Assembly: GCF_008693385.1 (NCBI RefSeq)
Contig: NZ_CP044065.1
Location: 3,534,001-3,598,000, forward strand
Direction: 5' to 3'
DNA: 64,000 bases
Source of the DNA: Cupriavidus pauculus
GTDB taxonomy: Bacteria > Pseudomonadota > Gammaproteobacteria > Burkholderiales > Burkholderiaceae
This document shows, in pieces, positions 52,029 through 60,050 of the stretch. The position numbers were made by a program, and so were the translations under genes. Position 1 is the first letter of the stretch; each line of letters begins with the position of its first letter. Under the pieces are notes generated by a model. The model made no database searches. It was not told where the DNA came from and worked only from the letters and a program-made list of their open reading frames with translations.

Positions 52029-54844
52029 GGGAGTCCCCTCGTAACGATGGTCACCCCAGCACGGGTGGCTGAGAACTGCTCCGGACCTCCCGCAGGGAGG
52101 CAGACTCCAACTGCGACCGTGGGGTGCTGGTCGTCCGGATGTTGATTGACGTAGAAGAGGATTTGACCGTCGGAGCCGCTGGGTCGCCATCCCGTGTTGT
52201 TGCTCGACGGCACGTCAGCGTAACGGTGGTAGTAGTCGAAGTAGACGTCGCCGCGATACTGGCTCGGGCCGGCGTTGGGGTCGCTCGCACCCCAAGTCGT
52301 CTTGAGTTCGCCTCCGATCACTCTCTTTGTGGTGGCGCGTATTTTAAATGGGAGCAGTGCCAGCGGACCCTTGGACACGGTGACACCATCTCCGTAACGA
52401 ATGCCGATCCAGAACCGCGGTCGCTCAGCGTTCTTGCGCCTTAGGTCGGCGTAGGACCATAGATCCCCGGGGTGGCCGGTGACAAAAAGGCCCGTGATCG
52501 GGCGAGTGAGACTGGCCGACCAGAGTCGAAGGTAGGCGGCGATGGCATAGGGGCAGGCACGCCGAGTCTGGTCTCCCCTACCCCTCACTGGCGGGCGATA
52601 GAAAGGTGAATCCGGCAGCGGGGCAACTGCGTTTGCTCGGGCTTCGATACCGTTCCAGAAGTCCGCGTGGAACCCCTCGCTCCCGGGCCGATAGTCGGCG
52701 AAAGTGAGGCGATCCAAGAGTCCGGCGGCCTCGGTAAGTTCGAGTGGAACGTCTAGGATTCGGCCCCGCAGCACATTGGCGACAGTGAGGTCGCTGGATG
52801 GCCGGATGAAGAGTCCAGCCACGACGTCTGCATTTGGATCCGCCAGCCGGCTGTCATTAATGACTGTAACGAAGGGGCGAGCCCCTGGTGATAGGGGATG
52901 GTTGCCCACGCCCGCGATCTTGCCGGTGGCCTCGAAATTGAGCCCCTGCAGAACGGTGGGTTCGGGCGCGCCGCTCACCATGCGCTCGGTGATGGCAGTG
53001 CGAACCGCTTCGTCGACATCGTGATACGCACGGAAGAGGGAGAGTTGGTCGGTGGAGGCGAAGATGCGGCACAACTCAATATATGACCCGCGGTAGCCGA
53101 ACCAGCGCTGCATCTGCATCTGGGTGTCGGCCAGCGGGTTGGCCGATGAACGCTGGAACAATGCCGTGGTCATCCCTTCCAGCGTCAGTCCCCGGGCCAT
53201 GACATTCCCTGAGACGAAGATCGTGCAGAGGTCGCGGGCGGCGTTCCATTTGCCGGTGTCTGGGTCCTGTCTCGGTGCGTAGGCAGGGCGATCGTCAGCG
53301 TTGGGGTCGCTGTTGACCACGGCGATCCTAGTTCCAGGGATCACTTCCCTAATTAGTAGGGTTTCGACGGTATGCCAGTCCGGGAAAACCGTCAGTGGCA
53401 GGACGTCGAACTCGTCCTCGATTGCTCTGGCGGAGGCTCGATACTTTTCGAGCCATTGCGCCCATGGGGCGGGGTCCGCCTGCAGTTGGTCCACCAACGC
53501 GTGGGGAAGCCTGGCATCTCCCGCGTCGAGCATATCTCGAGCCGTCGCTCGATCCTGAATTCCCGCCCAGAGCAGGACGTCCTCAGCACCCCGGAAGTGG
53601 TCCTGGATTGCGGCAGAAGGGTGATACAGCATCGAGTGCGGCGAAGCCGCGCTGTCAAGGGCTTCCTCCTTGGTGTCGAACTGCTGTGTGATCGCGGACG
53701 CTGGGCCCAGCCTGCCAGAGCGGTGCAGGCGAATAGCGCCCGCCACCAAGAAGGCTCGGACGGCGTCGGCGAGGTCCTGCTGGACGGAGTTGGTGGTGGG
53801 CACGCAGAGTTTGGCTGCCTCCGCGCGGCGGTAGAAGACCTCACCGCCGGTGTAGTAGGAACGGATCCCTGCCGCCTCGGGGTAGGTCGATGAGCGAGGG
53901 GCGTTGAGATTGCCAGGGTCGGTTGTGTCTACTGGCTGGCCGATGTCGAGCGGCGTGCGAAGAGAGATCACGAAGTCTCGCGGCGCCAGGGGGTTGTGGT
54001 CCTCCTGAAGGAGATTGGCCTGAGGTGTCGCCGTGTAGGCGATGTAGGTCGAGAACAGATTTTCAGGCGAACCCTGGGGCGGATCCCAGAGGTTGGCGAT
54101 CGCACGCGGGATCTGCTTCAATCTGCCGTAAATGGGGTCCTGCGAGGACTCAACGATGGCATCGAGAATCGAGCCATCGTCGGCCTCGTCGTCAAGCACG
54201 AGCATGTGGACGGTGCGATCAAGCTCCTTGACTGCGCTAAAGACATTGGCGCGGAGGCTTGCTGCCAAGGCATGCAGATGGTCAGTCTGCTTCATCGCCA
54301 CGATGATCAGTGGCCTGCCCTGACTCAACCGTTGTCGAACCTGAGCCGGCGGCAGCCGGTAGGTGGCTGACAGTGGGTGCGTCTGCTCTGACAGTACGAT
54401 GCCAGGCGGTGGGCACAGCAGGCGGCGCTTAATCTTCTGTGCGTTCTCCTCTCCCGAGTCCAACTGCTGCACCAGCCTCTCATAGGTCTGGCGCCACAAG
54501 GAGAGACGGGTCCCGGCGAGTACGACGATGATGTCGAGGCCCTTGTCGATGGCCAAGGCTGAGACACCCAGCATGGAAGCGGTCTTGCCGGACTGGACCG
54601 AACCCATGACGAGTCCCGTGCGCGATCGGCGGGATGACCACTCTTCGGTTTTCGCGGTGTCGGCTGCCAAGATTCCGCGCTGGAGAATGTAGCGGGAGTC
54701 TGCTTCAACTGAGTGACGCGCTGTGTCGGTCAAGCCGGTGAGCTGAGCCTTGTAGCGGGCCCACCACGAGTCCGCCTCCTGGGGAGCGGGTGGATTGAAG
54801 TAGACGTGCTCGACGAGGGGGGAGCTTCCTGGCACCGCTCTCAA
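52025..54844 (-). CDS. Z1-domain SF2-type ATPase
   Basis: The protein has 939 residues. Helicase-like motifs are in order: Walker A GSVQSGKT (81-88), Walker B LVLDDEAD (215-222), motif III-like AYTATPQANLL (270-279), motif V-like FVSGNVMARGLTLEGMTT (543-560) and motif VI-like QMQRWFGYRG (577-586). This is the Z1 family, SF2-related ATPases associated with restriction-like systems. The C-terminal 350 residues are unassigned and may recognise DNA or partners. The TTG start at 54844 overlaps the DUF262 gene stop; GTG at 54835 is an alternative. It probably acts as the motor between a sensor and the nuclease. Confidence 0.9.
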   Translation of the reverse strand: MRAVPGSSPLVEHVYFNPPAPQEADSWWARYKAQLTGLTDTARHSVEADSRYILQRGILAADTAKTEEWSSRRSRTGLVMGSVQSGKTASMLGVSALAIDKGLDIIVVLAGTRLSLWRQTYERLVQQLDSGEENAQKIKRRLLCPPPGIVLSEQTHPLSATYRLPPAQVRQRLSQGRPLIIVAMKQTDHLHALAASLRANVFSAVKELDRTVHMLVLDDEADDGSILDAIVESSQDPIYGRLKQIPRAIANLWDPPQGSPENLFSTYIAYTATPQANLLQEDHNPLAPRDFVISLRTPLDIGQPVDTTDPGNLNAPRSSTYPEAAGIRSYYTGGEVFYRRAEAAKLCVPTTNSVQQDLADAVRAFLVAGAIRLHRSGRLGPASAITQQFDTKEEALDSAASPHSMLYHPSAAIQDHFRGAEDVLLWAGIQDRATARDMLDAGDARLPHALVDQLQADPAPWAQWLEKYRASARAIEDEFDVLPLTVFPDWHTVETLLIREVIPGTRIAVVNSDPNADDRPAYAPRQDPDTGKWNAARDLCTIFVSGNVMARGLTLEGMTTALFQRSSANPLADTQMQMQRWFGYRGSYIELCRIFASTDQLSLFRAYHDVDEAVRTAITERMVSGAPEPTVLQGLNFEATGKIAGVGNHPLSPGARPFVTVINDSRLADPNADVVAGLFIRPSSDLTVANVLRGRILDVPLELTEAAGLLDRLTFADYRPGSEGFHADFWNGIEARANAVAPLPDSPFYRPPVRGRGDQTRRACPYAIAAYLRLWSASLTRPITGLFVTGHPGDLWSYADLRRKNAERPRFWIGIRYGDGVTVSKGPLALLPFKIRATTKRVIGGELKTTWGASDPNAGPSQYRGDVYFDYYHRYADVPSSNNTGWRPSGSDGQILFYVNQHPDDQHPTVAVGVCLPAGGPEQFSATRAGVTIVTRGLP

Positions 54845-56775
54845 CCCTTCGGTTTGATGAGCATCCGTTGCAACGACGCGTACCCGCAGGACCCGAACTG
54901 CTGACGTACGGCCTCAGCCGCTTGATCAGGGTCGATGTGCAATAGTTCGAGTAGACTTTTGCTGATCCTGGCTATGTAGTCCCACTGGGTTTTGGTCTGC
55001 GTTTTGTTGGGGCGTTCCCAGTCCTTGGATTCTGCGCTCGCCGTTCGGATAGCATCGCCATTAGCCTCGATGCGGTCCTCGATGTCGTCTGGCGAGGCCG
55101 CTAAGGCCATTGTAATGCCCACGAGGGAACCTACGAGTTGGAGTTCCTGCCACTTGGCACCCTTACCGCCATCCTTGAATTGATCGGACCACAACTCATC
55201 GTGCGATGAGTGGAGCTCGACAGCTTTTAGCAGCAGCGAGAACAGCTTCGTCAACGTCGAGGAATGGGCTAGCGGGTGTGACTTGCTCTTCTGAATCGCG
55301 ATCAGCAACTGGTCGATGTTGCGACTAGTCGATGCCAGGTCTTTGCCAGCGGTGTCATGCACCAGGACCGAGATGACCCAAGCGAGAACCTTGGTGCGCT
55401 TGTAGCGTGTGTCCCCAAAACCGTAGTTCTTCAACGCCTCACCGAGGCGGCCAAGATCGGGGACACCGGCCAGCGATTCAGCAATTTTGGCGGCATCAGT
55501 GTTCGGGTCGGCGTCGCCGGCGGCGGCAAGAGTCGCGCGGGTGAGTTCTACCTCGTGGTAGACCGCGTTACGGATCTCTTCCGCGTTCAGGTGCACGCCC
55601 TGCTTGTTGTAGAGGCGAAAGACCTCATGAATCTGGGCTTGGCTCGCCTGTGTGTACTCGATGACGGGAATGGTGTATTCCACGACGTCCTCGAACAAAG
55701 CATCGACGGTGAGTTGCTGACCAGCGACGTTGATTTCCCGGGTTTTGATCTGCGTGTAATACTTGCCACGGAGAGGCTCAAGGTTGGAACCAACAAGTCC
55801 GCCGTCTCCAGTCGTGCGCAGCTTGAACGGGAAGTAGTAGTCGTTCTCCTGTGCGGAATTGAGTGCGTAACCCTCCAACGCTTTCCACGCACGGCGGAAG
55901 GCCGGGTAGTCGTCGTTGAACAGATCTGTCAAGTTCCTGCGACCGCTATCGTCGAGGCGTCCTTGTTCGTTGAACTTTTTTCCACTGTGCCGGGCGGTGA
56001 CCTCAGCAACCTTCTGCTTGGCAACGGGGTGCTTTCCCACGAACCGGAGGATGGCCGTGAGCCGCTGCTTGCCGTCGACGACCTCATGCGGGGTCGAAGA
56101 TCCGGTTCTCAACAGTATGATGGACGGCAGGGGGACGCCCCGGAGGATGGACTCCATCAGGGACTGCCGGTCGCCATTGCCCCAAACATCACCTCGTTGG
56201 TACGACGGCGTTAGGTTAGGCGCCTTCTTGGTGAGTTGGAAGATCGGCCAAACTGCGGCCTTTGCCGTGACTGGTTCCGGGCTCACCGCTTCCTCGCTCG
56301 CGTCGATCTCGGCCCACGCGTCAGCCCAGGACTGGGTGGCCGTCGCACGGCTAGTGCCCTTCGCCTCAAGTTCTTCAAGAAAATTAACCTGGAGCCGAGC
56401 GGCGGCTTCCACACGCTCGTTCAGACGTTCAAGCGCGCGAAGGCTCAGCGGCGGGTAGGCGTTTCCGGAAGCAAGGAGGTCGGTGGGTTCAAGTTTGAGT
56501 TCAGCGATGAGCGCCTGAAGGAAGGGTTCACCGCCTGTGAGTGGGAGGTCTTCGCTGAGGCTCAGCCAGCCTTGGATCTCCGCCAGTTTGTTCATCCATG
56601 CGTCTGAGGCAAAGTCGACGTCATCGCTGCTGAACATTGAAGATACTGGGGGAACGCCGTCGGGCGTGTCTGAAGCCTCCGAGAGAGTCGCCAACCCATC
56701 GGCGAGGCTCTCCAGCAACAGGACCCGCGGGTCCTCCTCGTCGAAGTCGTCTTCGTGTTCGATGTGGTCAGTCAC
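54841..56775 (-). CDS. DUF262-domain protein with long acidic N-terminus
   Basis: The protein has 644 residues. Residues 1-175 are acidic and mostly helical with no recognised domain. The DUF262 core follows, with SYQRGDVW (191-198) and VVDGKQR (232-238), matching the QR..W and DGxQR motifs of the DUF262/ParB-like NTPase fold seen in GmrS, BrxU and SspE. No HNH/DUF1524 nuclease motif is visible in the C-terminal half, unlike GmrSD or BrxU. It overlaps both neighbours (start with the methyltransferase stop, stop with the Z1 start). A nucleotide-dependent sensor or regulator in the defence operon is the likeliest role. Confidence 0.85.
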   Translation of the reverse strand: MTDHIEHEDDFDEEDPRVLLLESLADGLATLSEASDTPDGVPPVSSMFSSDDVDFASDAWMNKLAEIQGWLSLSEDLPLTGGEPFLQALIAELKLEPTDLLASGNAYPPLSLRALERLNERVEAAARLQVNFLEELEAKGTSRATATQSWADAWAEIDASEEAVSPEPVTAKAAVWPIFQLTKKAPNLTPSYQRGDVWGNGDRQSLMESILRGVPLPSIILLRTGSSTPHEVVDGKQRLTAILRFVGKHPVAKQKVAEVTARHSGKKFNEQGRLDDSGRRNLTDLFNDDYPAFRRAWKALEGYALNSAQENDYYFPFKLRTTGDGGLVGSNLEPLRGKYYTQIKTREINVAGQQLTVDALFEDVVEYTIPVIEYTQASQAQIHEVFRLYNKQGVHLNAEEIRNAVYHEVELTRATLAAAGDADPNTDAAKIAESLAGVPDLGRLGEALKNYGFGDTRYKRTKVLAWVISVLVHDTAGKDLASTSRNIDQLLIAIQKSKSHPLAHSSTLTKLFSLLLKAVELHSSHDELWSDQFKDGGKGAKWQELQLVGSLVGITMALAASPDDIEDRIEANGDAIRTASAESKDWERPNKTQTKTQWDYIARISKSLLELLHIDPDQAAEAVRQQFGSCGYASLQRMLIKPKG

Positions 56776-58157
56776 GCAGCAGTTCTCAACGGTTCGAGGT
56801 CAGAGGTGATGCTCAAGGTGGGCCGGATGAGCCCGCACAACAATCGTTCGGCGATCGCTTTGACGACGCGGGCATTCACTGCGTTACCCAAAGCTTTATA
56901 CGCGTCGAGGTCGGACGCGGGCAACTGGATGCCGCCGAGGCACTGAAGTTCAGCGCACTCGGCTGGGGTCATGTAACGACGTTCGCCGGTCAGGTTCGCA
57001 CCGAGGATGGGCACTTGGGTCTGCGTGAAGGCGATGAGACTTGGGGAGGTCGTGGGCCGCTTCACCCGCAGTCCAGACGCACGCACCTGTAGCACGAAGT
57101 TGTCGATGTCACGGTCTTCACCTTGCGCGTTCCATTCCATCTTCTGGAAGCTAGAGTGGAAGCCTTGTGGGTTCCATTGTGCGATCCAGGGATCGATCCA
57201 GGAGCGGTTGGCTTGGTAGAACTCGCGGTTCTGCCTGATAAAAGTCCGCTTCCACTGTGGGAAACTCAAGTCGCCTGGGCGGTTGGCGTGGCTCGGTATC
57301 CTCGTAAATTGTTCGTCGAGCGAGCACTCGAGGGATTGGCCGAAGCTGCCCTTGAAGCCCATCTGACGAAGACCCCACACAGGTCTGCGAACCCAAACCG
57401 CTGCCGGAGTCTCGTCCTCGTAGGGATATGTTGCCCCAAACTCCATTGCCCAGATCGGGAAGGAAGGCAGCTTCAGCGCAGCCGGCGAGCGGCGCAGGAA
57501 GTCGCCCCACATGTCGATGGCTCGCAGCGTCTGGTCCGGGATGGCGCGCCTGGAATGCCCTTCGTGGCGGAGTACCCAGTGGATTTCCGTGGGATTCTTG
57601 TGCTTCGTGGGCCACTCGAAATGATCGAGACCCTCGAGTGAACCTACGAAGTAGGCGCGGTCTCGCACCTGTGGAATGCCGAACTCGTGGGGCGAGAAGT
57701 GCTCTACGTCGACGGAGTAGCCAAGCTTCTCCAACATGCGGATGATCCTGGTCTTGGTGCGACCGCCGTCGTGCTTGAGGATGTTGGGCACGTTCTCCAA
57801 GATGAAGTGTCGTGGCCGCTTGACGCGCAGGATGTCGTGCACCTTGAAGAAGAGATTGCCCTGACTGGTGTCCTTGAAGCCCAGTTGGTCTCCTGCTTTC
57901 GAGAACGGCTGACACGGAAAACCCGCAGTAAGGACGTGGTGATCGGGTACGTTACAGGCGATGATCTCGTCGCTGCTGAGATCGTTAAGGTCGCCCCAAG
58001 CGTCTATGCCGAAGTTGACCTTGTAAAGGGCCTTCAGCGTGGGCTCCCACTCTGCCGCGAACACGCCGCGTCCCTCCAACTCATCAAGGGCGACGTGGAA
58101 ACCGCCCAGCCCGGCGAAGAGGTCGACGAAACGGAAGGCCTCGCTGCTAGTTCCCAT
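56772..58157 (-). CDS. C5-cytosine DNA methyltransferase, first gene of the operon
   Basis: The protein has 461 residues. Motif I FVDLFAGLGGF (SAM binding), motif IV GFPCQPFSKAG with catalytic Cys82, motif VI ENV (121-123), motif VIII IPQVRDRAYFVG and motif X KALGNAVNARVV are all intact. The target-recognition region between motifs VIII and IX is long (over 200 residues), so the specificity cannot be read. ATG at 58157 follows GGAAGGA; GTG at 58160 is possible. Its stop overlaps the DUF262 gene. It would modify host DNA so that the rest of the operon spares self. Confidence 0.95.
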   Translation of the reverse strand: MGTSSEAFRFVDLFAGLGGFHVALDELEGRGVFAAEWEPTLKALYKVNFGIDAWGDLNDLSSDEIIACNVPDHHVLTAGFPCQPFSKAGDQLGFKDTSQGNLFFKVHDILRVKRPRHFILENVPNILKHDGGRTKTRIIRMLEKLGYSVDVEHFSPHEFGIPQVRDRAYFVGSLEGLDHFEWPTKHKNPTEIHWVLRHEGHSRRAIPDQTLRAIDMWGDFLRRSPAALKLPSFPIWAMEFGATYPYEDETPAAVWVRRPVWGLRQMGFKGSFGQSLECSLDEQFTRIPSHANRPGDLSFPQWKRTFIRQNREFYQANRSWIDPWIAQWNPQGFHSSFQKMEWNAQGEDRDIDNFVLQVRASGLRVKRPTTSPSLIAFTQTQVPILGANLTGERRYMTPAECAELQCLGGIQLPASDLDAYKALGNAVNARVVKAIAERLLCGLIRPTLSITSDLEPLRTAA

Positions 58158-58221
58158 CACTTCGGTCCCGTCCTTCCCCGTCTGATCGGGCGAGATTTCT
58201 CATGGTTTGTTCAATGCGCGC

Positions 58222-58250
58222 ATTATGTCACGTCTTGCTGTACGCGGAAA
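58222..58250 (-). promoter_or_regulatory. Candidate promoter of the defence-like operon
   Basis: On the minus strand TTTCCG (58250-58245), 17-base spacer, CATAAT (58227-58222), giving a leader of about 60 bases to the methyltransferase ATG. The -35 lies next to the edge of the transposase remnant. Confidence 0.45.
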
Positions 58251-58264
58251 CGGGGCAGGTCAGG

Positions 58265-58594
58265 GCACCGGACCAGATCATCGATTGGCGGGTAAGGCCA
58301 GCCGCGATACGTTGCGACAACGGTCCGGAGTATCTGAGCGAGGCGATCACGTAATGGGCGATGGCGCAGGGAATCGCGTTGAACTACATCCAGCCGGGGA
58401 AGCCCTAACAGAATGCCTACGTGGAGCGATTTAACCGGACTGTGCGATATGAATGGCTGTCCCAGTACTACTGGGATGACCTGGCACACGTGCGGGACTT
58501 CGGGAAGCACTGGATGTGGCAATACAATCATGAGCGCCCGAACATGGACTTTGGTGGCATGACGCCAAAACAGCGGCTCCTGGCCGCAGCATAG
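58265..58594 (+). pseudogene. IS3-family transposase OrfB remnant with two in-frame stops
   Basis: The C-terminal integrase-like region reads RCDNGPEYLSEAIT, a TAA (58352), WAMAQGIALNYIQPGKP, a TAA (58406), QNAYVERFNRTVRYEWLSQY and a final stretch with YNHERPNMDFGGMTPKQRL, ending at TAG 58592. Sequence after the stop (about 58600-58635) is like an IS3-type right end. It differs from the remnant at 50326, so the two do not form one composite transposon. Confidence 0.85.
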
Positions 58595-58674
58595 TCTCTA
58601 CTTCCGCCTCGCGTTAAAAGCGGGGGGATTACCAACTATTTCACGGCACTAAATTCGACGGCAGAGCCACAGGG

Positions 58675-59577
58675 CTAGGAGCCGACAGCTTTGAGCCTTG
58701 CTCGGTAGTCCATCGGTTCAAGGTCCAACTGGTCCTTCAGTCCCCCACGCAATACAAACAGCTTTGGCTCGGTGGCGAAGTCGAAGACTCGATATAGATA
58801 AAAAGCATCTCCTTTCTCTTCGGAAAACTCCACCTCGTTCTGACTAACCATGAATGGCGTCTGAGAGACGCCAGTCGTAGTCTTGACCTCGATGAACATC
58901 TCTTCCCCATTCGCCGCGTAGGACAGGATGTCGTAGCCGGCTCCATCGCCTAAGCTCTCGGATACCCAGTCAATTTTCTCGGCCAAATCGGGCCTGTGCT
59001 CGTCAACCAAACGAGCGCGTTCCACGTCCACGACCCAGCTTTCCCCGTTCCGGCCCAACGTACGATTGCGCTCGTCGCGAGCGGCGTAGTCGATCTTTCG
59101 CGGTAGTCGGGCGCGTCGCACGCGGTGCTTGATAGGCTCGATGACCGGTGGGGCGACGAATACACCCTTGAGTTTTAGTTTCCCGGGAGCGGTTTGATCC
59201 TCGAAGTTGTCGACGATCTCTGCCATCTCCTTTTGGTGAGTCAGGACATATTCCCTCACTACCTCCCGCAGCAGACCTTGAGAGTTTGAGAGCGGTTTGT
59301 AGCCAGTGATGTAACGCAATCCAAGTTGATCAAGGATGGAGGAGATGTTTTGGTGCTTCTGTTCGACCGCTCGATGGCTTCTCGTTGTGAGGATCGTACG
59401 AAGATCGGCATTGCGCTGGGTCTTGATGAACGGAACGTTCCGCGACTCTAATAAAAGCATCTGAAAATAGTCGTTCACCGTGAGTTCGACTTCGAAGCGA
59501 GTCCAATCTTCGCCTCGGAGGCCAATTTTATTGCTGTCGTCGTCAGCCGATTCTAAAGCTTTCGGATTGATAGTCAT
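58675..59577 (-). CDS. DUF3883-type PD-(D/E)XK nuclease-like protein
   Basis: The protein has 300 residues. The N-terminal half is unassigned (about 1-165). The C-terminal DUF3883 domain shows Glu179 in LGRNGESWVVDVE, GAGYDILSY (Asp216) and MFIEVKTTTG (Glu230/Lys232), then SQNEVEFSEEKGDAFYLYRV. This is a PD-(D/E)XK-like site common in bacterial defence islands. It shares orientation with the methyltransferase operon but is separated from it by the IS3 remnant. ATG at 59577. Confidence 0.85.
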   Translation of the reverse strand: MTINPKALESADDDSNKIGLRGEDWTRFEVELTVNDYFQMLLLESRNVPFIKTQRNADLRTILTTRSHRAVEQKHQNISSILDQLGLRYITGYKPLSNSQGLLREVVREYVLTHQKEMAEIVDNFEDQTAPGKLKLKGVFVAPPVIEPIKHRVRRARLPRKIDYAARDERNRTLGRNGESWVVDVERARLVDEHRPDLAEKIDWVSESLGDGAGYDILSYAANGEEMFIEVKTTTGVSQTPFMVSQNEVEFSEEKGDAFYLYRVFDFATEPKLFVLRGGLKDQLDLEPMDYRARLKAVGS

Positions 59578-59652
59578 TGGGGCGCAGGGGGCGGTAACGC
59601 CGAATATAGGCGTCCAAATCCTAAGACATTTCCCACCCTTTGTGACGCCCCC

Positions 59653-59696
59653 CTGTCACATTGATGTAGCCCATCAATCACGCCCCTGTCACAACC
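59653..59696 (+). promoter_or_regulatory. Pho-box-like array upstream of the lipoprotein and phospholipase C genes
   Basis: CTGTCAC occurs at 59653-59659 and again at 59686-59692, exactly 33 bases or three 11-base steps apart. The intermediate 11-base units begin ATGTAGC (59664) and CAATCAC (59675), degenerate forms of the same half-site. The PhoB consensus is two CTGTCAT-like heptamers 11 bases apart, oriented with transcription, as here. Next downstream gene starts at 59778. Confidence 0.7.
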
Positions 59697-59777
59697 CCTC
59701 CCTAAACTCCACCCCGCCTCACATGTCCTTTCCGTGAAACATTCCAACGCGATTGGCCTGATCAATCGCCTGACACC

Positions 59778-59957
59778 ATGTTTGCCCGTCCTTCTCTCAA
59801 AACATTGCTCGCCTCGTTGCTGGTGACCGCCGCGCTGGCCGCTTGCGGTGGCGATGATGCGCCGTCTACCCCGGCGAATCCGAATCAGCCGGCCAATCCG
59901 CCGGCGGCTGGTCAGCCGAATCCGACGCCGCCTACCAAGAGCTGCGCGCCGGACTGA
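59778..59957 (+). CDS. Small proline-rich lipoprotein
   Basis: The 59-residue protein, short enough to be missed by length cut-offs, has a signal peptide SLKTLLASLLVTAALAAC with lipobox cysteine at 23. Asp-rich then Pro/Asn/Gln-rich sequence follows, ending SCAPD. No function is known. It lies between the Pho-box array and the phospholipase C gene (93-base gap), which suggests joint expression. The real start appears to be ATG 59778, though no strong ribosome-binding site precedes it. Confidence 0.75.
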   Translation: MFARPSLKTLLASLLVTAALAACGGDDAPSTPANPNQPANPPAAGQPNPTPPTKSCAPD

Positions 59958-60050
59958 GCGGCCGGCTGGATATCGGCAAACGCCTTGAAAAGCGTACCCA
60001 CCGCTGCGCTCCGCGCCATCTCCCCGCAATCTCTCGCACAAGATCGAGCA

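Noticed and set aside
50326..58594. Composite transposon carrying the defence-like operon
   Set aside because: The two IS3-type remnants have clearly different protein sequences and both are decayed, so they cannot be the paired ends of one composite element.
59578..59777. Right-hand attachment site matching the tRNA-Thr 3' end
   Set aside because: I looked for a copy of the T-arm/acceptor sequence (for example GGGTTCGAGTCC) near the island's right end and found none, and no integrase gene is present.
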